NCBI GenBank assembly: GCA_023213395.1
Contig: CM041465.1
Span: forward strand, 137,461,741-137,525,740
Origin: Cycas panzhihuaensis
Lineage: Eukaryota; Cycadophyta
Length of the DNA stretch: 64,000 nt
Reading direction: 5' to 3'
Both the position numbers and the translations under genes were made by a program. This document shows, one piece after another, positions 56,776-64,000 of this stretch (positions within the stretch are counted from its first letter, which is position 1; each line of letters begins with the position of its first letter). The notes beneath the pieces were generated by a model. That model was given only the letters and a program-made list of their open reading frames with translations, had not been told where the DNA came from and did not search any database.

Positions 56776-57460
56776 GGGTTTAGACTAACATGGTATTGCG
56801 ACATCTCGCGAAGATGGCGCGCAAGTCTGAGGGATCCGGGCCCGCACGAGAGAGACCCATCATATCGTCCATGAAGACCTCCAACGTGTTGTTGATGAGG
56901 TCATGGAAGATGAAATGCATGGCCCTTTGACAGGTAGCCCTGCATTTTTAAGACCAAAGGGCATTGCCTTGAGGCAAAGACACCCCATGGGCGTGGTGAA
57001 GGCCGCCTTGTGGCGGTCTTCGGGAGAGATTTGGATCCGGTTGTAGCCGAGAAGCCATCCATCAAGGACATAACCCGAACCCTAGTGCGATCGATGATTT
57101 GATCGATGAAGGGAAGAGGGAAGTTGTCCTTAGGACAAGCATTGTTTATGTCGCGAAAGTCGACACAAATGCGAATAGACCCGTTTTTTTTGGCAACGGG
57201 GACGATGTTGGACACCCACTTCGGGTAGTCGATAGAAGAAATGAGTCCCGCATCCAAAAGCTTCTCGATTTCCATCTTAACGGCAGCCAAAAGTTTTGGG
57301 TGAAGGATCGCCGACGCACGGGGCGAGCGTCAGGGAAGGTCGTAAGGTTGTGCGTGACGATGGAGGGGTCGATGCCCTTCATGTCCGAGTATTCCCATGC
57401 GAACACATCGCGGAATTCCCGGAACAGGAGGGTATACTCCTTACCTCGTCGGTACACTGG
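56776..57460 (-). pseudogene. Element D reverse transcriptase, frameshifted
   Basis: The N-terminal frame (57146-57457) reads FRDVFAWEYSDMKGIDPSIV. The next (56901-57290) has LLDAGLISSIDYPKWVSNIV, RICVDFRDINNACPKDNFPL and VMSLMDGFS. The catalytic box LEVFMDDMMGLS follows in another frame near 56860-56890. The layout is typical of Tat/Ogre RT, with F-M-D-D at the active site as in A. Confidence 0.85.
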
Positions 57461-57464
57461 CTCC

Positions 57465-57871
57465 TACCTTGATGGCCCTATCAGGGGCAAGGACTATGTC
57501 TGGGTTGCCCCATGCACATGGCATTCCCCTCCTCGAAATGGAGGGGGGCAAGATCAACCGGAAGGGAGGAAACGGGAGAGAGGATTGGGTCGGCTAATGG
57601 GGACCCAATAGCCAAGACCTTCTGGTGGCCAAGCTTGTGGTGACCAGGAGGCAGACTTGGCATGGAACCGGCTAAGTGTTCCAACAAGGCCTCGTCATCT
57701 TCGAAGTAGTCCACTCCATCGAGGACTTGACTTCGAATGGGCGAGGTGACGGATGGCGCAGGAGCGATAGGGGCCAGATGCCTCAAGACCGCCGTCATCC
57801 GCGAGAAGCTGAGGGAGTAACAGGGAGAGGTTCCTTGTAAAAAGCTAGGGGAAGACTCTCAACATCATCAC
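57465..57871 (-). pseudogene. Element D distal protease-RT linker
   Basis: This holds the VLDGVDYFEDDEALLEHLAGSM block and the following Pro-rich segment, which in C is the point where the deletion joins the integrase tail. It continues the linker from the C-terminal end of the 549-codon frame. Confidence 0.6.
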
Positions 57872-59521
57872 CTATGGAGGGTGATGGGATGGAAAAAGAG
57901 GAACGCACGAGCCGACATGCGCGATGTCATGCGACCCGTGAAAGTGACCCGGCTCAACCACAAAAGGGGTCACAGGAGCAACACTAGGACTAGATAGATG
58001 TCCTACACAAGCGGAGGAACAAACCGGGTGAGGAAGGTCCTCTTCCTCCCCACGGGACCGTCGCCGCCAAGCACGGCGAGATACCCATACCGCCGACGCC
58101 GATAGGCGAAACGCGTCAACGCGGGAGAAGAAGGTGCGGGGCCTCCTTCTCGGGAGGAGGAATCGGGGATTCCGATAGAGCAAGCCGAGACGTGCTCGGA
58201 AGGCGTTTACTTCCCTTCGTATAGCCATGGCTTGCACAGGCTGAGCCCTATCATTTGGCGATCGCTCGCGGAGGACAACTTTCATTTGTCCATTGTGGAC
58301 AAACTTGAGTTGCCCCCAACGAGTGGAACACACGGCTCCCATCTGGTCGAGCCATGGTCGACCCAAGAGCAGGTTGTAATCAACATCAACGTCGAGGACG
58401 ACGATGTCGGTAACGACTGTCTTATCCTCGAGGGTAAGGGGTATCGAGACAGATCCCAAAGGAGTTTTCTCGGTACCGTCATAGCCCTGACAGCGCCATG
58501 GAACGGGTTCCAAGGCGGACACGCCAAGCTCTTGCATAACGCGCAAGGGCATGGCGTTGACGGAAGAACCGTTGTCAACAGCGTTCTTAACGCGTCTGTC
58601 GGGAGTATCTATCGTGATAGTGAAAGGGAAGTTCCATTGGCGCTCCCTTCCACTAGACGGGGGAAGATCTCTAGGGTCGAAAGAAATAATGGGTCCGCCA
58701 CTTGGGGTCGTACCCAAGGCGTGCACGGGCGCATCGTTCGATCCAAGAGCTTCTAGGAGAAGCGCTCGCTGCTCCGGGCAACTTCTCAAGACGTCCATGA
58801 TGGACATCCCAGCGGCCACCGTGAGAAGCTCTTCGACTACGGAAAAGGGCTTACCCCTCCCTGTGGGTTGGGTAAGGGCTCTCCTAAAGTCGAATCGCCC
58901 AGGGCGCACGGGAATAGTCTTGGGAAGTGCGGGGATCTCCGGAGGAGCAACATCCGGAGGAGGATCAAGCTGTGAAGTGGACGCGGAGGCACCTGTTGCC
59001 TCCTTGGCGGCTTGAGACCGGGTTAACGCATAGAGAGGAGTGGTCTCAAGCATCTGGATCACCTTCTTTCCCTTGTTACGGGACCGCGAAGGTGATGGAT
59101 CGCGACGGTCAGGAGACCGCGAAGGGGAAGGTGACCTGCGCACGCCCTTCCCTCTACCGCGCAAAGGGCGGGGATCGGGAGACTTGTCCCGATTCCGGTT
59201 GTTCCTTTGCTGGGCATCGCGGCCCCGTTCCCCATGCTTGGGGAACGGGTCTCTATGAATGGGCTGGTCGAGGTTGGGCCTCGACGCTCGCTGTGGGACG
59301 AGTTGGCGGCGGAGGCGTCGGCGTGGGTCTTGGGCCCGCAACGCGTCGTCATGGAAGCACTCCCCGTGGATGGAACACCACCTCTTCTCAAGGGGAGGAT
59401 CGATCTTCTTTGCTTGCGAAGGTTGGGTGTTGCCCCCTTTGGGAGGCGCCGCACGGGAAGTCTGCTGGACCGGTCTGTGAGGGGTTGGCGATGAAGGAGG
59501 TTGGAGTTTCAACTCCTTCAT
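57872..59521 (-). CDS. Element D gag tail, protease and linker start (549-codon frame)
   Basis: This is the longest open frame in the window. Residues 48-59 carry WCSIHGECFHDD, the zinc-knuckle-like motif. Residues 126-150 are an Arg/Ser/Pro-rich run. Residues 225-262 (SVVEELLTVAAGMSIMDVLR) are conserved across the family. The aspartic protease has V-D-N-G-S-S at 315-320, CQGYDGTEKTPLGSVSIPL near 344-362 and LLLGRPW at 385-391. From about residue 415 the frame departs from the linker seen in C and E, so an indel is likely there. The first Met (59521) is internal to gag in family terms; the true start is upstream in another frame. Confidence 0.7.
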   Translation of the reverse strand: MKELKLQPPSSPTPHRPVQQTSRAAPPKGGNTQPSQAKKIDPPLEKRWCSIHGECFHDDALRAQDPRRRLRRQLVPQRASRPNLDQPIHRDPFPKHGERGRDAQQRNNRNRDKSPDPRPLRGRGKGVRRSPSPSRSPDRRDPSPSRSRNKGKKVIQMLETTPLYALTRSQAAKEATGASASTSQLDPPPDVAPPEIPALPKTIPVRPGRFDFRRALTQPTGRGKPFSVVEELLTVAAGMSIMDVLRSCPEQRALLLEALGSNDAPVHALGTTPSGGPIISFDPRDLPPSSGRERQWNFPFTITIDTPDRRVKNAVDNGSSVNAMPLRVMQELGVSALEPVPWRCQGYDGTEKTPLGSVSIPLTLEDKTVVTDIVVLDVDVDYNLLLGRPWLDQMGAVCSTRWGQLKFVHNGQMKVVLRERSPNDRAQPVQAMAIRREVNAFRARLGLLYRNPRFLLPRRRPRTFFSRVDAFRLSASAVWVSRRAWRRRSRGEEEDLPHPVCSSACVGHLSSPSVAPVTPFVVEPGHFHGSHDIAHVGSCVPLFPSHHPP

Positions 59522-61403
59522 TGTGCGCTCGAACGAGCGGATGGCGGAAGTAAGCGGATCTAGGGTCCTCTCAGTCGGATGAGAGGTGGTCCTAGCAGGC
59601 TGCGAAGGTTTAGCCTCCTTCGCTGGAGGAGGCGCCTCGCCAGCGAGGGCTCAGAGGTTTCTTGAGTCCGGCTTGGATCTCAATAGCCTCCAAAGCTAAA
59701 CACCTCGTGATGGCGGAGTCACATGTGGTTGCTCCCATCTTGAGGACTTCCACATGCACCTCAGGGCGAAGTGCATTGACAAAGAGATCCCTCTTCAACT
59801 CCTCGTGCAATGTGGCCTTGGTGGAGTGAAGGAGGTCGTGGCGTCGCACAAAGTCACGGTTCATCTCATCGTGACCTTGTTTGAGCGACAAAAGCGCCTT
59901 CATTCCACTCTCGAATGGGCGAGCTACGTCGAAATAGTTGACGAACTCGTCCACTAGCTACTGGAATGAGGAGATCGAATGGGCAGGGAGGTGGTAAAAC
60001 CACTTGAGGGCGTCGCCCTGCAAGGACCGCGGGAAGAGCTTCATCAAGATGTGGTCGTAGGCCCAGTAGTCAATGCACGCCATGGAAAAGCTGCGCACAT
60101 GCTCGGTTGGGTCCTGCGACGAAGTCCCATCAAATTTGGGGACTTCAGGAGGATGAGGCGGCAAGTTAGTCCTCAACGCCTCAGCGGATAGGCGTCGACC
60201 CATAGTCCACGAAAGGACGTGTCCTCGCACGGGCTAAGGGATCGACAATTTGCCAAAGGAATGGACGGGGTTGCATACCCGTCCCTCCCGAAAGAGGCCT
60301 TGTTGGAAAGGGGGCTGCGGGTAGAAACTCTGAAAAGGAGGCGCGCTCCCTTGTGTTGCCGCAGCAACGGGAGTCGCGCTGGATGTCAGAAATGGAGGGT
60401 GAGGGACCGGGTTCTGCCCATATGGGCCGCCCGTGGGCGGTGCGACCCCATAAGGGTGTAACGGGTCCACTCCGTAAACAGGGAGGTGATTCCCCTTGTT
60501 CTGCCCCCAAGGTTGCGACGTGTAGCCTGGGGGGACATAAAGGGAAGGACCACCAACCGGGTTCTGAACGCATGTAGGAGCGGGTCCTACATGGCTAGTA
60601 GTGGCGGCACTAGTAGGACCCCGAGGCCTACTAGGGAACGCATGTGCCACGTTCGGAGGTGGCACGTGCGTTTGGTTGGGACAAGGTATGCTAACCCCGA
60701 GTTGGAACGGCACACACGACGGGTCTGAGGAAGTGGGACCGCGACTAGGGACAATCGCGGCAACACCCGCCTTGGCGGCGGTGGTAGACCCGCATAAGAC
60801 GTATCTTGTACGGGTAGAAGCGCCGATCGTCGTAGACGACGCAGGCGCGGACGAAGAAGATGCCACGTTGCGCAGAATCTCTTCGAACCAACGAGGAGGC
60901 GGTTGGCGGCGAACTGCTCGAAAATACTCGCCAAGCGCCTCGACCGCGTCGGCGGGAGGGGTATCCTCGTAGCCATACGAGGTCGAAGGGACTTCGAAAG
61001 TGGGGGGATCTTCGGGGCGTCCCTCGTAAGGCTCGCCAGCAGAGTGGTGAGTCTCATGAGGGCCCGAATCATCCGCCGCTCGGGCGGAAGGTCTAAAGTC
61101 ATCCGGGTGGAAATGGTCGTCCGGGTAGTATATGGAATCATCGCCCTCATGGGCGGATTCCGGGACAGACGAGGGGAACTCCTGAGTTCCCGAACTCATG
61201 GGGCGGTAAGCCCAATCGGAGGGATAACCTTCCATGGTCGAATCGGGATTCGACGATGGAACGGGACAAGACGCTCGGTCTTCCAACAGCGGCGGTAAGC
61301 CTCGCAAACGACGCGAGAAACGTCGCATGCAACGCCGTCTGGCGTTAGAAGAAACGAGACGAAAGAAGAAAGGGGTAATGTAAACACGTTGGGGTTTACC
61401 CAA
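59522..61403 (-). pseudogene. Element D gag (three frames)
   Basis: Frame 1 (60234-61403, 389 codons) has a basic N-terminus, an acidic segment (EGDDSIYYPDDHFHPDDF), a VEALGEYFRAVRRQPPPRW helix-like block and a long Pro/Gly/Ser-rich region. Frame 2 (59958-60230) starts the capsid core: VPKFDGTSSQDPTEHVRSFS, then LFPRSLQGDALKWFYHL. Frame 3 (59610-59954) continues with MDEFVNYFDVARPFESGM, LPEE-like KATLHEELKRDLFVNALRPE and ITRCLALEAIEIQAGLKKP. Two small shifts separate the frames. The family gag is about 750-800 residues. It forms the particle shell. Confidence 0.8.
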
Positions 61404-61478
61404 CTAGAACCACTAACGGACTCACCTAAAGGCAAGAGCACCACAAGAAGGGGAGGCGGTTAGCTCCCTTCTTGGCGG

Positions 61479-61493
61479 TCCCAGATGGTCGCG
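61479..61493 (-). promoter_or_regulatory. Primer-binding site, element D
   Basis: On the minus strand this reads CGCGACCATCTGGGA at the 5' LTR edge. Compared with A and C the first bases are altered (CCGCGACC for TGGCGACC). Confidence 0.6.
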
Positions 61494-61494
61494 G

Positions 61495-64000
61495 TGAAAC
61501 GCTCTCCACGGTGCAATGATCCAACGCCTAGGGGGATGGATATAAAACCGAAGGCTAAACAGGCTTAAGAACGAGGACCATACCTCGCGGACGTCCGCCG
61601 GGCGCGTGCACGGATCGCAAGGTGCTGGTTGCTTCGGTGGCCGTGCAAGGCGAGACCCTCCTACCCTTCTGATGGCCGGGAAGGGAAAAGGAATGACGCC
61701 GCTACTTCTCAAGGCAATGAGAAAGCGGCGAAGGGGTAACCAACCAAACGTGTCGCAGTAAGATATATGCAAGAGCGGCTAAGGGGATCGACCAAAGGAT
61801 CTCAAATACCATAATACGGGGTATAACAAAGAAAGTGCGAATAAAGCAAATGCAGTAAAAAGCAAGTACAAAGTTATTTCTTCCCCTTTTTCTTATGTTC
61901 TTTAACTACCAAAGCAAGTGTAAAGAAACGTAAGAGCACGAAAAAGGAGTATGAAAGGTGAGCGAGAATACCGGATCCCATGGTTGAAATTGTGACGCAG
62001 TTTCCTTCCACAGTTCGCTTCCTCCGTCGTCCTCCTCGTATGCGACGTCGGTTGCAAGCGGTGGTGGGGGATCACTTACCTCCCCGAAAGCAAATAAACA
62101 CTAACTAAACTGAAACGATAGAAAATAAAGCTCAAAGCGACATAAACAAAAGGGAGAACGTGCCAAACAAGCGCCGACCCAAGAATGGGTCGACCCTATG
62201 CGCCCCTTCGTTCCGAACGCTCCTGCAAGCAAATAAACAAAATACCTTCCTCTCGAAAGAGGGGCTACGAGATACAAAAGATATATGTATATATGTTGCA
62301 AGTAAAGCAAACTAAGCTAAAAGGATATGGTTAAGTACTAACATGCAATAAAAGGAAACAACGTCATATGACAGGCATGCCAGGGTCATACACCACAAAC
62401 GCACCCCGAATGGGGTTGAGTATAGCCTCGGGATGGCTAACTCACCCACGAGAGGTCTCCACAGAATGTAAGGGAAACGATGCTAGCATGCAACAAGAAG
62501 GATCATGGAGCAACGGGTAGCATATGCCAAAGTAAGCACTCAACCGATTCTCCAAAGCCTCTCTAGCCCTATTTCTTAAGCAAAAGCGGGAGATAAAGGG
62601 GGAGAGGAAAAAGGGACGGAACCCTTGGGGAGTAGGACGGCAATGGGGACGGAACCCCGCCTATCTCCCTCAAACCCTCGTGTAACCCTTTATGCCGGTT
62701 TGCCCAAGAAATGGCGAAAGAGAAGGATGGGAGAAGAAAGATGAGTGGAAGAAAGAATGGGAAACTAAGCCTATCCTTGGGTAACACTCTAATAGGCCAC
62801 AAATACTATGGTTCCTTGCATCAAATGGCTAAGGGGAAACCAAGAGAATACATATACAAAAGGAAGCAAAGGGTTGCAAGTAAAATAATACAAAAAAAGC
62901 AAGCAAAAATACTTAAGAAATGACACCAAATACCTCTAATGGTGAAGAAGGAGTGCATGTAGGCACTTGGCACTTGGAGCAGCGGTCCAAGAGATGCCTA
63001 CGAGGTGATGAAGCATGTCCCTTGCAAGAGAGTGAGATGGTGGAGCCTCATGCAAGAAAATGAGATGGAAATGGTTTCTTGCAATGGTTTTCTTGGTAAA
63101 AATCCTCTTGGAAGCTTTCAATGTGTGTGAAGAGGAGGAATGCTTGTATTGGAGCTCCGTAGGGGGGCAGCAATGGCCCTGTATCTCCAGCAATAGCAGC
63201 CCTTGATGCCTCTGTCCCACAGCTGTAGAAAGGATTTCTCTTATCACTGTTTTTGTTCTTTGTCTCTTTGTGAAGAAAATGCTCTAGGAAACTTGAAAAG
63301 TGAGGTGAATAATAAAGCAAATGAATGAAAAAAGAGTTTTTATGTCTTGAGTGAAGCAAGTGAACGTTGGGGGCCCTCGGGCGCCTCCAACCGTTAGAAC
63401 CACGCCGCGATTCGCGAAAAATCGCGGCCACTGTCGCGTGGTTTCTCTTTTTTGTCAAATTTCAAACGATCGTCTAGCGGCAAACTTAAGCAGATCATTT
63501 GGAAACTCCGCTGGAACTCCAGCAGTACGCTTGGTTTATCATGATACGGACCAACTCAAAAAACAGAAAATCAAAGTAAGAAATCAGGTCTTTAAGGTAA
63601 AATCATAAATTAAACTCAAAATACATTAGTTAAGAGCAGTTTTAGGCCATGGGCAAGTAATCAAACGGTGCGAAAAGACCTAACTAAGGGTTAAACCAGG
63701 CTTAGAAAGGGTTTGCAACATAAGCGGCATGCCGCAACAAGAATAAACAGGCTAGAAAAAGCATCCCGAAAGACCATGGAGACATCGTGAGTGGTCGTAT
63801 GCCATCTGAGGTGTTGCATTCGCTAATGAATGCCCACTGTGAGTCGTCATAGGCTAAAAGGTGTCGTTAGGCACATGCATAATGAACAAGCAATCAAACA
63901 GGTGCATATGGGCAGGCACATGTCAATCAAACCATTCCAATTTACTCTACTAACCATAAGCAGGCAAAATGAAGGCATATACCTGCACAAACCTGTGTCG
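61495..64000 (-). repeat. Element D 5' LTR (incomplete at window edge)
   Basis: Starts TGAAACGCTCTCC and is colinear with 47745-50251. The last bases (CACAAACCTGTGTCG) match 50202-50216 of the 3' LTR, leaving about 36 bp outside the window. A minus-strand TATA-like ATATATACATATATC lies at about 62280-62296. Confidence 0.95.

Larger units (their letters stand above)
47745..64000 (-). mobile_element. Element D: sister of A, running off the window
   Basis: The left LTR is complete and the right LTR stops at the window edge about 36 bp short of its expected end, so D spans roughly 16.3 kb. Gene order equals that of A, including the antisense gene and second RNase H. It is inserted in element E; the bases before the left LTR are GAATC, which should recur just past 64036 if this is the target duplication. 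Gag and protease frames are longer than in A (389 and 549 codons), so D is less broken, but RT, integrase and the second RNase H are frameshifted. Confidence 0.9.

Noticed and set aside
57099-59553. Long plus-strand frames over element D gag-pol (170, 174, 154 and 208 codons)
   Set aside because: They are shadows of the minus-strand RT, protease and gag frames, which carry recognisable motifs; the plus-strand products match nothing known to me.
1-64000. tRNA, rRNA, CRISPR arrays, bacterial operons, organellar insertions
   Set aside because: None was seen. The direct repeats present are LTRs or local tandem duplications, and the only tRNA-like matches are retroelement primer-binding sites.

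Overview
This is nuclear DNA from a plant. It holds no intact cellular gene. Nearly everything recognisable is LTR retrotransposon, nested and mostly on the minus strand, plus one broken leucine-rich-repeat receptor-like protein gene. Low gene density, retroelements of about 16 kb with 2.5-kb LTRs, and AT-rich relics between them suggest a large seed-plant genome, possibly a gymnosperm. The sequence alone does not fix the species.

Layout. 1-10.08 kb: AT-rich relic DNA with two degenerate tandem repeats (117- and 138-bp periods), a LINE-like zinc-binding remnant and a probable LTR fragment. 10.08-34.13 kb: a 2.17-kb segment carrying a decayed gag-protease fragment, present as two tandem copies. 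Copy 1 was split by element A (11982-28092, Tat/Ogre-like Ty3/gypsy, minus strand, target duplication CATGT) and by element S (28178-31833, a small gag-protease-only Ty3/gypsy element, minus strand, target duplication TGTTG). Copy 2 keeps both sites empty. 35.30-36.45 kb: the 3' half of a receptor-like protein gene. It is cut at 36.45 kb by element C (36453-44610), a truncated and internally deleted relative of A. 44.6-46.45 kb: a Ty1/copia scrap and relic DNA. 46.45-47.74 kb: element E, a protease-linker fragment of the same family. Element D (47745 to beyond 64000), a near full-length sister of A, is inserted in E.

The A/C/D family is the point of interest. On the minus strand the order is: 5' LTR, primer-binding site, gag, protease, a serine-rich acidic linker, RT, RNase H, integrase. 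Between integrase and the 3' LTR lie two extra genes. One is an antisense (plus-strand) gene with its own TATA box, a short first exon, two GT-AG introns, a domain resembling the plant mobile domain, a Gly/acidic region and a charged C-terminal region. The other is a separate sense-strand RNase H ORF of the archaeal-like type, whose DEDD residues are all present in A. The two extra genes are divergent, and the antisense gene converges on pol. Element C keeps the antisense gene but has lost RT, RNase H and the integrase core, leaving an open 334-codon linker/integrase-tail fusion.

Many frameshifts in A and D fall in GC-rich stretches where LTR pairs also differ by small indels, while AT-rich LTR stretches look identical. 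Some apparent breaks may therefore be sequence errors rather than decay. All identities were read by eye from motifs; no alignments or searches were run.
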